Assembly: GCF_000720135.1 (NCBI RefSeq)
Contig: NZ_JOIU01000018.1
Location: forward strand, 100,213-164,212
Direction: 5' to 3'
DNA from: Streptomyces sp. NRRL S-1022
GTDB taxonomy: Bacteria; Actinomycetota; Actinomycetes; Streptomycetales; Streptomycetaceae
DNA length: 64,000 nucleotides
Shown: one piece after another, positions 35,350 through 44,096 of the stretch
Position numbering within the stretch: position 1 is the first letter of the stretch
Layout of the letters: every line of letters begins with the position of its first letter
Notes under the pieces: generated by a model
What the model was told of the DNA's origin: nothing
Seen by the model: only the letters and a program-made list of their open reading frames with translations
The model's database searches: none
Position numbers and translations under genes: made by a program

Positions 35350-36246
35350 ATGAACGACGACCTGGCCGCCCTGGGCGCCCGTATCGAGCGCACGAACGAG
35401 CTGCTGGAACGCATGCTCGCCGAGGTGGCGAAGACGCCCTCGACCCACGCGATCTTCGTCGACGCGGGCTACCTGTACGCAGCCGCCGGGCGGCTCGTCG
35501 CCGGGACCGAGGACCGCCGCGCCTTCGACATCGACGCCGAGGGCCTGATCGACGCGCTCATCGACAAGGCCCGCCAGCTCTTCGCGGACAGCCGGCTGCT
35601 GCGCGTGTACTGGTACGACGGTGCCCGCCGCCGCATCCACACCGCCGAGCAGCAGTCCATCGCCGAACTGCCCGACGTCAAGGTCCGCCTCGGCAACCTC
35701 AACGCCAACAACCAGCAGAAGGGCGTCGACTCGCTGATCCGGACCGACCTGGAGTCACTGGCCCGGCACCGCGCGATCAGCGACGCGGCGCTCCTCGGCG
35801 GTGACGAGGACCTGGTCTCGGCGGTCGAGGCGGCCCAAGGCTACGGCGCCCGCGTCCACCTCTGGGGCATCGAGGCGCCCGAGGGCCGCAACCAGGCCGA
35901 ACCGCTGCTCTGGGAGGTCGACAGCCAGCGCACCTTCGACCTGGACTTCTTCAAGCCGTACGTCTCCCGGCGCGCCGCCGCCGCGTACGAGGCCGCCGGC
36001 GGCGCCCGCCCCACCCGTGAGGACGTCCGCTTCGTCGGCGCCCAGATCGCGGCCCGGTGGCTCTCCTCCCGGGGCCGCGAGGCGCTGGTCGAGCTGTTCC
36101 CCGGCCACCCCTACCTGCCCGGCTCCGTCGACCAGGACCTGCTGGTCGAGGCCGAGGAACTGCTCCAGTACTCCCTGCGCGGCCAGGCCGACCTGCGACG
36201 GGCGCTCCGGGACGGCTTCTGGGAGCACCTGCACGCGCAGTACTAG
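35350..36246 (+). CDS. NYN-domain (PIN-like) nuclease
   Basis: A 298-residue protein. The NYN domain shows its acidic residues in IFVDAGYLY, KGVDSLIRTDL and LLGGDEDL, a pattern expected for Mg2+-dependent RNA cleavage. The C-terminal about 100 residues (REDVRFVGAQIAARWL) form an added helical/OST-HTH-like region. A short coiled helix precedes the NYN domain. ATG 35350 with GAGGG upstream; ATG 35341 is possible. Converges with the hydrolase gene with a 4-bp overlap of the ends. Confidence 0.85.
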   Translation: MNDDLAALGARIERTNELLERMLAEVAKTPSTHAIFVDAGYLYAAAGRLVAGTEDRRAFDIDAEGLIDALIDKARQLFADSRLLRVYWYDGARRRIHTAEQQSIAELPDVKVRLGNLNANNQQKGVDSLIRTDLESLARHRAISDAALLGGDEDLVSAVEAAQGYGARVHLWGIEAPEGRNQAEPLLWEVDSQRTFDLDFFKPYVSRRAAAAYEAAGGARPTREDVRFVGAQIAARWLSSRGREALVELFPGHPYLPGSVDQDLLVEAEELLQYSLRGQADLRRALRDGFWEHLHAQY

Positions 36247-37139
36247 GTTTCGTCCCGCCGGGGCGTGCCCGGGGCGCCGTCCCAGAAGCCGGCGAGCGCG
36301 CGGGCCGTCTCCAGGGGGCGGTCGGTGTTCGGGGAGTGCTCGGCGCCCTCGACGACCGTCCGGCGCGCCCCCAGCCGTACCGCCATGGCGTCGAGCAGCG
36401 GCAGCGGCCAGGTGTCGTCCCGCGCACCCGACAGCACGTGGAACGGCAGCGGCACGGCCGCCAGTTCGGCGACCCGGTCCGGTTCCGTGCACAACTGGCG
36501 CCCGGTCGCGAGCAGTTGGGCGGGCTTGGTGCCCAGCCAGCGGCGCCGCAGGTCGTTGCGGTCGTCCAGCCCGGCGTCGAGCGCGGGCGTGTCCGTCTCC
36601 TCCGGCGGCTCCATCGCCTGGATCGCCTCCCACACCTCCGCCATGCTCAGCACCGCGAGCGCGTCCCGGAGCAGCTTCACGCGCTCCTGCTGGGGCGTGG
36701 AGATCTGCGCCGGGCCGGAGGCCATCAGGGTGAACGACCGGAACGGCGTGTGGTCCAGCAGGACGGCCGCGCGCGCGATCTGGCCGCCGAGGGAGTGCCC
36801 CAGCAGATGCACCGGGGTGCCGATCGCCGCCGCCTGCGCGAGCACGTCCCGCGCCAACTCCTCCTGTGCGTAGGCCGACTCGTCCGTCGCGGGTCCGTCC
36901 GACTCGAACTGGCCCCGCCCGTCCACGGCGACGGTCCGGTACCCGCGTTCGGCCAGCGGCACGTGCAGCGGGTTGAAGTCCTCCTTGCTGCCGGTGAATC
37001 CCGGCAGCAGCAGGACGACGCCCCTGGGTTCCACCCCGGCGGCCACGGGGGCGTCGACCACGGCGAACTCCCCCCGGGCCGTGCGCAGCGCGTACGCGCG
37101 CGCACCGGGAGGCGGGACGAAGGTGGCGGGCCTGCTCAT
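36243..37139 (-). CDS. Alpha/beta hydrolase
   Basis: A 298-residue hydrolase. Catalytic triad candidates: Ser in LLGHSLGGQ, Asp in LSGARDDTWPL, His in VEGAEHSPNTD; oxyanion segment LLLPGFTGSKEDF. ATG 37139 fits the family N-terminus. Substrate not predictable. Transcribed in the same direction as, and downstream of, the helicase gene but separated by 200 bp and a hairpin. Confidence 0.88.
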   Translation of the reverse strand: MSRPATFVPPPGARAYALRTARGEFAVVDAPVAAGVEPRGVVLLLPGFTGSKEDFNPLHVPLAERGYRTVAVDGRGQFESDGPATDESAYAQEELARDVLAQAAAIGTPVHLLGHSLGGQIARAAVLLDHTPFRSFTLMASGPAQISTPQQERVKLLRDALAVLSMAEVWEAIQAMEPPEETDTPALDAGLDDRNDLRRRWLGTKPAQLLATGRQLCTEPDRVAELAAVPLPFHVLSGARDDTWPLPLLDAMAVRLGARRTVVEGAEHSPNTDRPLETARALAGFWDGAPGTPRRDET

Positions 37140-37250
37140 GGGGGAGAGGCTATCGGGCCGGGTTGAGCTGCGCTTTCGAGGGGGCGACGGCGGGGGCGGG
37201 GCGGGAGTGGGGTGGAGTGCGGGGTCCGGGGTGCGGGGTGAAACGCCGAC

Positions 37251-37278
37251 GGCCGGGTCCACGTGTGCGGACCCGGCC
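37251..37278 (-). terminator. Terminator after the helicase gene
   Basis: Perfect 10-bp arms (37251-37260, 37269-37278) with an 8-nt loop, 60 nt downstream of the helicase stop. Confidence 0.65.
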
Positions 37279-37338
37279 ATCGGACCGGTCGTCGTCACCG
37301 CCGTGCGGGCGGCATCACCGCCGTGCGGGCGGAGCCCG

Positions 37339-39819
37339 TCAGGCCTCGGGGGCCTCGACGGCCGCGGCCGTCTTGCGGGCCCGGCGCGGCTTGGGCGCCA
37401 CCGCGGCCTCCGTGGTCTCCGGTGCCGTCGCGGCGGTCTTGCGGGTCCGGCGCGGCTTGACCGCCGGTTCCTCGGTGGTCTGCGTCGGAATCTCCGGAGC
37501 AGCCGCCTCGGCGACCGCCTTACGGGTCCGCCGCGCCTTCGGAGCGGTGACCGCCTCACCGTCGGCCGCGTCCACGGCTGCGGTCGCCGCCTTGCGGGTC
37601 CGGCGCGGCTTGACCTCGGCCTCGGGGGCCTCGGGCGCGGCAGCGGCGGTCTTCCGGGTGCGGCGCGGCTTGGCTTCCGTGCCTTCGGCGGTGTCCACGG
37701 CGGTTTCGGAGGCTGCCGCGGTCTTGCGGGTGCGGCGGGGCTTGGCCTCGGCTTCGGCCTCGGTCGCTTCCGGTGCCGGCGTGGCTGCGGTGGTCTTGCG
37801 CGTGCGGCGCGGCTTGGTCTCCGTGCCTTCGGCGGTGTCCACGGCGGTTTCGGCGGCTGCCGCGGTCTTGCGGGTGCGGCGGGGCTTGACCTCGGCCTCG
37901 GCCTCGGGAACCTCCACGGCCGGCGTGGCCTCGGGGGCCGGTTCGGCGGTCTTGCGGGTGCGGCGGCGCGGCTTGGTCTCCGCGGCTGGCGCGGCCTCCG
38001 GCTCCGCCACCGGGCTGTCCGCGATCACGGACTCGGTCACGGACTCGATCACGGCCTCGGCCACCGGGGTCGCCGGCGCGGTCGGCTCGGTCACCTGCTC
38101 GGTCGCCGGTGCCTCCGTCGCGGCCGGCTTCCGGGTACGACGGCGGCGCGGCTTCTCCGGCGTCTCCAGGACGGCGGGACCCTCGGCCTCGGCCACCGTC
38201 TCGACGGCGGCCTGGCCGGTCACCGCCGGCGCCGCGGCGGCCGTCACCGGCTCCGACGGCGCTCCGCCACGGGTGCGGCGACGGCGGCGCGGGGTACGGG
38301 TCGCGGCCGGAGCCGCGTCGTCCGTGCCGGCGGCCTCGGCGACCGGCGCGGCGGGGGAGGCGTCCAGCGGGGTGCCACCGCGGGTGCGGCGGCGCCGGCG
38401 CGGCGTATGCTCCGGACGTTCCCGCTCGGCCGGGGCCGACTCGGCACGGCCGCCGCGGCCACCACGGCCCCGCGCGCCCCGCCCGCCGGTCTCGCCCAGG
38501 TCCTCCAGCTCCTCCGCCTCCAGCCCGGCACGGGTCCGCTGCGCACGCGGCAGGGTGCCCTTGATGCCCTGGGGGATGCCGAGGTCGGAGAACAGGTGCG
38601 GGGAGCTCGAATACGTCTCCACCGGGTCGTTGAAGTCCAGCTCCAGCGCCTTGTTGATCAGCTGCCAGCGCGGGATGTCGTCCCAGTCGACGAACGTGAT
38701 CGCCGTACCCTTGGCGCCCGCGCGGCCGGTGCGGCCGACCCGGTGCAGGTACGTCTTCTCGTCCTCGGGGGACTGGTAGTTGACGACGTGGGTGACGCCC
38801 TCGACGTCGATGCCGCGTGCGGCCACGTCGGTGCAGACGAGTACGTCGACCTTGCCGTTGCGGAAGGCCCGTAGGGCCTGCTCGCGGGCGCCCTGGCCGA
38901 GGTCGCCGTGGACCGCGCCGGCGGCGAACCCGCGGCGCTGGAGCTGCTCGGCGATGTCGGCGGCCGTCCGCTTGGTGCGGCAGAAGATCATCGCCAGTCC
39001 GCGGCCCTCGGCCTGCAGGATCCGGGCGACCATCTCCGGCTTGTCCATGTTGTGCGCGCGGTAGACGAACTGCTTGATGTTCGCGACCGTCGCGCCCTCG
39101 TCGTCCGGCGCGGTGGCACGGATGTGCGTGGGCCGGGACATGTAGCGGCGGGCGAGGCCGATGACCGCGCCCGGCATGGTGGCCGAGAACAGCATGGTCT
39201 GGCGCTTGACCGGCAGCATGTCGATGATCTTCTCGACGTCGGGCAGGAAGCCCAGGTCGAGCATCTCGTCGGCCTCGTCGAGGACCAGGCTCTTGACGTG
39301 CTTCAGGTCCAGCTTCTTCTGGCCCGCGAGGTCCAGGAGCCGGCCCGGGGTGCCGACGACCACGTCGACGCCCTTCTTCAGGGCTTCCACCTGCGGCTCG
39401 TAGGCCCGGCCGCCGTAGATCGCGAGGACGCGCACGTTACGGACCTTGCCGGCCGTCAGCAGGTCGTTGGTGACCTGGGTGCACAGCTCGCGCGTGGGGA
39501 CGACGACGAGCGCCTGCGGGGCGTCGGTGAGGGCCTCGGGGGTGGCGCGTCCGGCCTCGACGTCGGCGGGGACGGTGACGCGCTCCAGGAGGGGGAGGCC
39601 GAAGCCCAGCGTCTTGCCGGTGCCGGTCTTGGCCTGGCCGATGACATCCGCGCCGGAGAGGGCGACGGGGAGTGTCATCTCCTGGATGGGGAAGGGGGTG
39701 ATGATGCCGACGGCTTCCAGGGCCTCGGCGGTCTCGGGAAGGATTCCGAGTTCTCGAAACGTCGTAGTCAGGGTGCTGCCTCTTCTGTGTGCGCGGTGCG
39801 AGGCGAGCGCGGGGGTCAT
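37339..39819 (-). CDS. DEAD-box RNA helicase with long repetitive basic tail
   Basis: An 826-residue helicase of the RhlE/CsdA group. Motifs: Q-motif region TPFPIQEMTLP, Walker A AKTGTGKT, PTRELCTQ, DEAD as VLDEADEML, SAT in FSATMP, and HRVGRTGRAG. The core ends near residue 430. The remaining almost 400 residues are a low-complexity tail of about a dozen KPRRTRKTAA-type units separated by Glu/Ala-rich spacers, likely disordered and RNA-binding. ATG 39819 has no SD; initiation nearer TTTFRELGILPE is possible. It corresponds to Rv3211 (rhlE). The 5' UTR may be long (362 bp to the next gene). Confidence 0.92.
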   Translation of the reverse strand: MTPALASHRAHRRGSTLTTTFRELGILPETAEALEAVGIITPFPIQEMTLPVALSGADVIGQAKTGTGKTLGFGLPLLERVTVPADVEAGRATPEALTDAPQALVVVPTRELCTQVTNDLLTAGKVRNVRVLAIYGGRAYEPQVEALKKGVDVVVGTPGRLLDLAGQKKLDLKHVKSLVLDEADEMLDLGFLPDVEKIIDMLPVKRQTMLFSATMPGAVIGLARRYMSRPTHIRATAPDDEGATVANIKQFVYRAHNMDKPEMVARILQAEGRGLAMIFCRTKRTAADIAEQLQRRGFAAGAVHGDLGQGAREQALRAFRNGKVDVLVCTDVAARGIDVEGVTHVVNYQSPEDEKTYLHRVGRTGRAGAKGTAITFVDWDDIPRWQLINKALELDFNDPVETYSSSPHLFSDLGIPQGIKGTLPRAQRTRAGLEAEELEDLGETGGRGARGRGGRGGRAESAPAERERPEHTPRRRRRTRGGTPLDASPAAPVAEAAGTDDAAPAATRTPRRRRRTRGGAPSEPVTAAAAPAVTGQAAVETVAEAEGPAVLETPEKPRRRRTRKPAATEAPATEQVTEPTAPATPVAEAVIESVTESVIADSPVAEPEAAPAAETKPRRRTRKTAEPAPEATPAVEVPEAEAEVKPRRTRKTAAAAETAVDTAEGTETKPRRTRKTTAATPAPEATEAEAEAKPRRTRKTAAASETAVDTAEGTEAKPRRTRKTAAAAPEAPEAEVKPRRTRKAATAAVDAADGEAVTAPKARRTRKAVAEAAAPEIPTQTTEEPAVKPRRTRKTAATAPETTEAAVAPKPRRARKTAAAVEAPEA
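37345..38400 (-). repeat. Degenerate tandem repeats encoding the helicase tail
   Basis: Repeated CGCACCCGCAAGACC-like blocks, in coding sense, at intervals of about 75-135 bp encode P(K/R)RRTRKT motifs; two neighbouring stretches (about 37670-37720 and 37815-37870) are nearly identical over about 50 bp including VDTAEGTE. Confidence 0.8.
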
Positions 39820-40181
39820 GTCTGACCGTGCCGGGGACGTCGGCCGCCGTACGGACGAACCACTTGGGCAAGCCGTATGACACGGGACCTCTGCCGACGC
39901 TCTAGCGCTCGTACCGCTGAGGGGTCCCTCCTGCCGTCGTACGATCACTGCCGTACGGCCTTGGAGGGCTGTCGGGTCGGAGCCGATCGGGCCACCGACC
40001 GGGCATCCTCATGCGTGCGGCCTGTCGGGACACGTCGAACATCGTCGACGCAACTCTGGCAGGCGCATTACCACCATACCCCGGATTCGCGCACATGCGA
40101 TGGCCGAATTGGACACGTAGTCGTGGTCACACTGGCTGACCTGGGCTTGAGCGGGGCGTGGAGCGGACTATTGTGCGCCTC
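39820..40181. other. 362-bp divergent intergenic region
   Basis: No gene supported. It must carry the promoter and leader of the helicase on the minus strand and the promoter of the ferritin-like gene. I see no strong hairpin in the helicase leader. Confidence 0.4.
40147..40174 (+). promoter_or_regulatory. Promoter for a probable leaderless gene
   Basis: TTGAGC (40147-40152), 16-nt spacer, TATTGT (40169-40174); the next ATG is 7 nt downstream with no SD. Confidence 0.5.
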
Positions 40182-40928
40182 ATGACTAGCTCTGACAAGC
40201 CTGAGAACGCCTCCGCCGCATCCGCCGCGCCCACCGGTGTCGCCGCCCAGGACTGGGCGCAGGCGTCCGCCGAGCCGCAGTACCGCGCCGCCGTCGTGGA
40301 CCTGCTCGGCGCGCTCGCGTACGGGGAGCTGGCGGCGTTCGAGCGGCTGGCGGAGGACGCCAAGCTGGCGCCGACCCTCGCGGACAAGGCGGAGCTGGCG
40401 AAGATGGCCTCGGCCGAGTTCCACCACTTCGAGCGGCTGCGCAACCGGCTGACCGAGATCGGCGAGGAGCCGACGGCCGCGATGGACCCGTTCGTGGCCG
40501 CGCTCGACGGCTTCCACAAGCAGACGGCGCCCTCGGACTGGCTGGAGGGCCTGGTGAAGGCGTACGTAGGCGACTCGATCGCGAGCGACTTCTACCGGGA
40601 GGTCGCGGCCCGGCTCGACTCCGACACGCGCGAGCTGGTGCTGGCCGTCCTCGACGACACCGGGCACGCCGGGTTCGCGGTGGAGAAGGTGCGGGCCGCC
40701 ATCGACGCCGACCCGCGCGTGGGCGGCCGGCTCGCGCTGTGGGCGCGGCGGCTGATGGGGGAGGCGCTGTCGCAGTCCCAGCGGGTGGTCGCCGACCGGG
40801 ACGCGCTGTCCACGATGCTGGTGGGCGGGGTGGCCGACGGGTTCGACCTCGCGGAGGTCGGGCGGATGTTCTCGCGGATCACGGAGGCGCACACCAAGCG
40901 GATGGCTGCGCTGGGCCTCGCGGCCTGA
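40182..40928 (+). CDS. Ferritin-like-fold protein (MiaE-related)
   Basis: A 248-residue four-helix protein. Iron-ligand-type residues are spread over helices: ALAYGELAAFERLAED, MASAEFHHFERL (ExxH), YVGDSIASDFYREV and LDDTGHAGFAVEKV. Family relatives include tRNA-(ms2io6A)-hydroxylase, but actinobacterial members are a distinct group (Rv3210c type). ATG 40182 appears leaderless. It is divergent from the helicase, as in mycobacteria. Reaction unknown. Confidence 0.82.
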   Translation: MTSSDKPENASAASAAPTGVAAQDWAQASAEPQYRAAVVDLLGALAYGELAAFERLAEDAKLAPTLADKAELAKMASAEFHHFERLRNRLTEIGEEPTAAMDPFVAALDGFHKQTAPSDWLEGLVKAYVGDSIASDFYREVAARLDSDTRELVLAVLDDTGHAGFAVEKVRAAIDADPRVGGRLALWARRLMGEALSQSQRVVADRDALSTMLVGGVADGFDLAEVGRMFSRITEAHTKRMAALGLAA

Positions 40929-41006
40929 GCAGTGGTGCGCTCGGCGGGAACGGGAGCCCGTCGTCCCGCGGCGGCGGACGCGTAAGGGCTTGTCCGCAAG
41001 GTTCCC

Positions 41007-41026
41007 CGCGCCCCTTCGGGGGCGCG
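41007..41026. terminator. Terminator hairpin between convergent genes
   Basis: CGCGCCCC-TTCG-GGGGCGCG stem with a stable tetraloop, nested in outer arms 40981-40989 and 41027-41035 (CGTAAGGGC and its complement). Confidence 0.75.
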
Positions 41027-41030
41027 GCCC

Positions 41031-41300
41031 TTACGCCGTCGCCGAGCGGCGGCGCAGGCGGCCCGTGGGGCGCAGGAGCAGGGACAGCGACGCCACCGAG
41101 ATGACCACGGCGCCCAGCAGGCTGAGCAGGGCGGTGCCGGGGCCCAGGGCGGTACGGGTGACGAAGTCGCCGAAGAGGGCTCCGGCGACGCCCGTGCAGA
41201 ACACCAGCGGGCGGGCCGGGAGCCGGTGGGCGAGCCGGTGCGCCGCCGTCCACGCCAGGATCAGACCGAGCACGGCGGAGCCGAATACTTCGAGGATCAT
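41031..41300 (-). CDS. Small membrane protein
   Basis: An 89-residue protein with three hydrophobic helices (MILEVFGSAVLGLILAWTAA, LVFCTGVAGALFGDFVTR, LLSLLGAVVISVASLSLLL) and a basic tail LRRRSATA. The glycine-rich second helix resembles transglycosylase-associated (GlsB-like) membrane proteins. ATG 41300 has GGAGGG 8 nt upstream. Function unknown. Confidence 0.75.
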   Translation of the reverse strand: MILEVFGSAVLGLILAWTAAHRLAHRLPARPLVFCTGVAGALFGDFVTRTALGPGTALLSLLGAVVISVASLSLLLRPTGRLRRRSATA

Positions 41301-41422
41301 GTCGGGGTCCCTCCCACGGCCGGTCCGGCTCGACGGTCGTAGCCCGTCATACCCGTGACCTGCGGATTGCAATCCTGCGCTGTGCAGGACCTGTGCTCCG
41401 TCCGTGGGCACCCGGCATGCGC

Positions 41423-41455
41423 AAGGGCCCGGCGGCACACGGCCGCCGGGCCCTT
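41423..41455 (-). terminator. Terminator after the DUF3107 gene
   Basis: Perfect 14-bp arms (41423-41436, 41442-41455), 5-nt loop, 15 nt downstream of the DUF3107 stop; runs into CTT-rich sequence on the minus strand. Confidence 0.8.
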
Positions 41456-41469
41456 CGCACACGTGTCGC

Positions 41470-41697
41470 CTACAGGGCGCCGAACCCGACCTTGCGCACG
41501 GTCGGCTCGCCGATCTCCACGTACGCCAGACGGTCCGTCGGCACGAGGACCTTGCGGCCCTTCTCGTCCTGGAGGCTGAGCAGCCCGGTCTTCCCGGCCA
41601 GCGCCTCGGCCACGATGCTCTCGACCTCCTCCACGCTCTGACCGCTCTCCAGAACGATCTCGCGGGGCGCGTGCTGCACGCCGATCTTGACCTCCAC
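41470..41697 (-). CDS. DUF3107 protein
   Basis: A 75-residue conserved actinobacterial protein: VEVKIGVQHAPREIVLESGQ and SLQDEKGRKVLVPTDRLAYV. GTG 41697 has GGAGGG 8 nt upstream. The homologue in M. tuberculosis (Rv3208A, TB9.4) is a known small antigen with no assigned role. Place between the TetR gene and the ferritin-like gene is conserved. Confidence 0.9.
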   Translation of the reverse strand: MEVKIGVQHAPREIVLESGQSVEEVESIVAEALAGKTGLLSLQDEKGRKVLVPTDRLAYVEIGEPTVRKVGFGAL

Positions 41698-41833
41698 GGC
41701 TATGTCCCTCCGACGGTCAGTGATGTGCGCGATCAACCGCGCCGTACCCAGCACACATTAGCCCGGTGAGGGGACGTACACGGCCTGGGCGGGAACGCCA
41801 GGAGCGAACAGCGCGCGGGAACAAACGGCCGCG

Positions 41834-42475
41834 TCAGTGGTGCTCGGTGCCGTGCAGCGGGAATCCGGCGATACCGCGCCAGGCCAGCGAGGTCAGCAGC
41901 TGCACCGCCTGGTCGCGCGGGACGCTGCGGTCGCTGTGCAGCCACGAGCGGGCGACCACCTGGGCGAGCCCGCCCAGACCGGAGGCCAGCAGCATCGACT
42001 CCGCGCGCGAGAGGCCCGTGTCCTCGGCGATGACATCGCAGATCGCCTCGGCGCACTCGTTGGTGACCTTGTCGACGCGTTCGCGCACGGCGGGCTCGTT
42101 CGTCAGGTCCGACTCGAAGACCAGCCGGAAGGCCCCGCCGTCGTCCTCCACGTACGCGAAGTAGGCATCCATGGTCGCCCGGACGCGCTGCTTGTTGTCG
42201 GTCGTCGAGGCCAGCGCGCTGCGCACCGCCTGGATGAGCGACTCGCAGTGCTGGTCCAGCAGGGCGAGGTAGAGGTCGAGCTTGCCGGGGAAGTGCTGGT
42301 AGAGCACCGGCTTGCTCACGCCGGCCCGCTCGGCGATGTCGTCCATCGCCGCCGCGTGGTAGCCCTGCGCGACGAACACCTCCTGGGCGGCGCCCAGCAA
42401 CTGGTTCCGCCGGGCCCGGCGCGGCAGACGGGTGCCTCGTGGGCGTGCTGCCTCAGTCTGCTCGATGGCTGTCAC
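41834..42475 (-). CDS. TetR-family transcriptional regulator
   Basis: A 213-residue repressor. N-terminal TetR helix-turn-helix: RRNQLLGAAQEVFVAQGYHAAAMDDIAERAGVSKPVLYQHFPGK; the C-terminal ligand domain ends SLAWRGIAGFPLHGTEHH. GTG 42475 follows GGAGG with short spacing. Corresponds to Rv3208. Its ligand and targets are not known; the coupled order with DUF3107 (137 bp downstream) suggests a shared transcript. Confidence 0.9.
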   Translation of the reverse strand: MTAIEQTEAARPRGTRLPRRARRNQLLGAAQEVFVAQGYHAAAMDDIAERAGVSKPVLYQHFPGKLDLYLALLDQHCESLIQAVRSALASTTDNKQRVRATMDAYFAYVEDDGGAFRLVFESDLTNEPAVRERVDKVTNECAEAICDVIAEDTGLSRAESMLLASGLGGLAQVVARSWLHSDRSVPRDQAVQLLTSLAWRGIAGFPLHGTEHH

Positions 42476-42640
42476 GCCGCCTCCCAAAGTCGTCCACATG
42501 CGGTGTCGGCCGCGCGGCCATCGTACTTTTCGGTAACCGTGGTGTGCGCGGTGCGAGCGCAGAATTTCACGTACCGGACGACGGCGAAAGCGGTGCGGCC
42601 CCTCCGGTCCGGCCGGTGGGCCCCGCGCGGACCTGCGAGG

Positions 42641-42883
42641 TCAGCGGTAGTCGTCCTCGTCGAGCGAGACCACGCGTGCCTGTTCGACCAGATCGGCCAC
42701 GTTCCCGCGGGCCGGGTCCATTCCGGTCAGCGGGTCGTCGCGGTCGGGCGCGATGTCCGTGTGCTGCTCGGCCGCGTCGACCTCCGGCGCCTCGACGTCG
42801 CGTTCCTGCACCGCCTCCGCGTCGATGCCGTCGATGTCGTCGATGTCCTCGATCGCGTCGGGGTCGGTGGGGTCATAGGCCAT
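42641..42883 (-). CDS. Small acidic protein
   Basis: An 80-residue highly acidic protein: MAYDPTDPDAIEDIDDIDGI, DRDDPLTGMDPARGNVADLVEQARVVSLDEDDYR. Asp/Glu make up more than a third of residues. ATG 42883 has GAAGGGAG 8 nt upstream. No signal or transmembrane segment; likely disordered. Function unknown. Confidence 0.7.
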   Translation of the reverse strand: MAYDPTDPDAIEDIDDIDGIDAEAVQERDVEAPEVDAAEQHTDIAPDRDDPLTGMDPARGNVADLVEQARVVSLDEDDYR

Positions 42884-43095
42884 GGTGGGCTCCCTTCCTA
42901 CGAACGACGTCCCTGGGTGGAGCAGGGGCCACACGCGGGTGCCCTCTGTACGAGCCTAGGAGACAGCCGATCCGGACGCCATGCCGTCGGGCCCGTTCGC
43001 CGCACCGGATCTCCGGCTCCGCGGGGGTTCACGCTGTGACGGCGAACACAGGCGAACATATGAGCCAGTGCGTGATCACCTCGTAACATTGCCGC

Positions 43096-44088
43096 ATGTC
43101 TTCGACCGAGTCGCCGTCCGTGCCGGCCGCCAGTGTGCTTCCCAGGGTGGCGCCCGTCCGGGTCGGCGAGGGCGAGCGGCTGCGGTCCGTCGGCCTGCCC
43201 GGAGTCACCCTGTCGGTGCGCTCCCGTCCTCCCGTGCGCGAGGGCCTGCCGCCCGCGCTGTACGTCCACGGGCTGGGCGGCTCCTCGCAGAACTGGTCGC
43301 TCCTCATGGCCGAGCTGGACGGGGTCGTCGACAGCGAGGCGGTCGACCTGCCGGGCTTCGGCGACTCCCCGCCACCGGACGACGGCGACTACTCCGTCAC
43401 CGGGCACGCGCGCGCGGTGATCCGCTGTCTCGACGAGGCCGGCCGCGGCCCGGTGCACCTCTTCGGCAACTCGCTCGGCGGCGCGGTCGCCACGCGCGTG
43501 GCCGCCGTACGGCCCGACCTGGTGCGTACGCTCACCCTCGTCTCGCCCGCCCTGCCCGAGCTGCGGGTGCAGCGCACCGCGGTGCCGACGGGGCTGCTCG
43601 GCGTGCCCGGCATCGCCGCCCTCTTCACCCGGCTCACCCGGGAGTGGACGGCCGAGCAGCGGGTGCGCGGGGTCATGGCGCTCTGCTACGGCGACCCCGG
43701 GCGGGTCTCGCCGGAGGCGTTCCGGCTGGCCGTGGAGGAGCTGGAGCGGCGGCAGCGACTGCCCTACTTCTGGGACGCGATGGCCCGCTCCGCGCGCGGG
43801 ATCGTCAACGCCTACACGCTGGGCGGACAGCACGGGCTGTGGCGCCAGGCCGAGCGGGTGCTGGCCCCCACGCTGCTGGTCTACGGCGGCCGGGACCAGC
43901 TCGTCGGCTTCCGCATGGCCCACCGGGCCGCCCGCGCCTTCCGCGACTCCCGCATGCTGTCCCTGCCGGACGCCGGGCACGTCGCGATGATGGAGTACCC
44001 GGAGCTGGTGGCCGGCGCGTTCCGGGAGCTGCTGGCACACGCGAACGGCTCCGGCGAGGCCGCCGGCGCCGCGGGCGCGAGGGGCTGA
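43096..44088 (+). CDS. Alpha/beta hydrolase
   Basis: A 330-residue hydrolase. Oxyanion motif YVHGLGGSSQNW, nucleophile Ser in LFGNSLGGAVA, Asp in VYGGRDQLVGF, His in PDAGHVAMME. The GNSLGG elbow is typical of MhpC-like C-C bond or ester hydrolases. Ala/Gly-rich tail of about 15 residues. ATG 43096. The DUF3152 gene begins 8 bp after its stop, so the two are probably cotranscribed. Confidence 0.88.
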   Translation: MSSTESPSVPAASVLPRVAPVRVGEGERLRSVGLPGVTLSVRSRPPVREGLPPALYVHGLGGSSQNWSLLMAELDGVVDSEAVDLPGFGDSPPPDDGDYSVTGHARAVIRCLDEAGRGPVHLFGNSLGGAVATRVAAVRPDLVRTLTLVSPALPELRVQRTAVPTGLLGVPGIAALFTRLTREWTAEQRVRGVMALCYGDPGRVSPEAFRLAVEELERRQRLPYFWDAMARSARGIVNAYTLGGQHGLWRQAERVLAPTLLVYGGRDQLVGFRMAHRAARAFRDSRMLSLPDAGHVAMMEYPELVAGAFRELLAHANGSGEAAGAAGARG

Positions 44089-44096
44089 GGGCCGGG

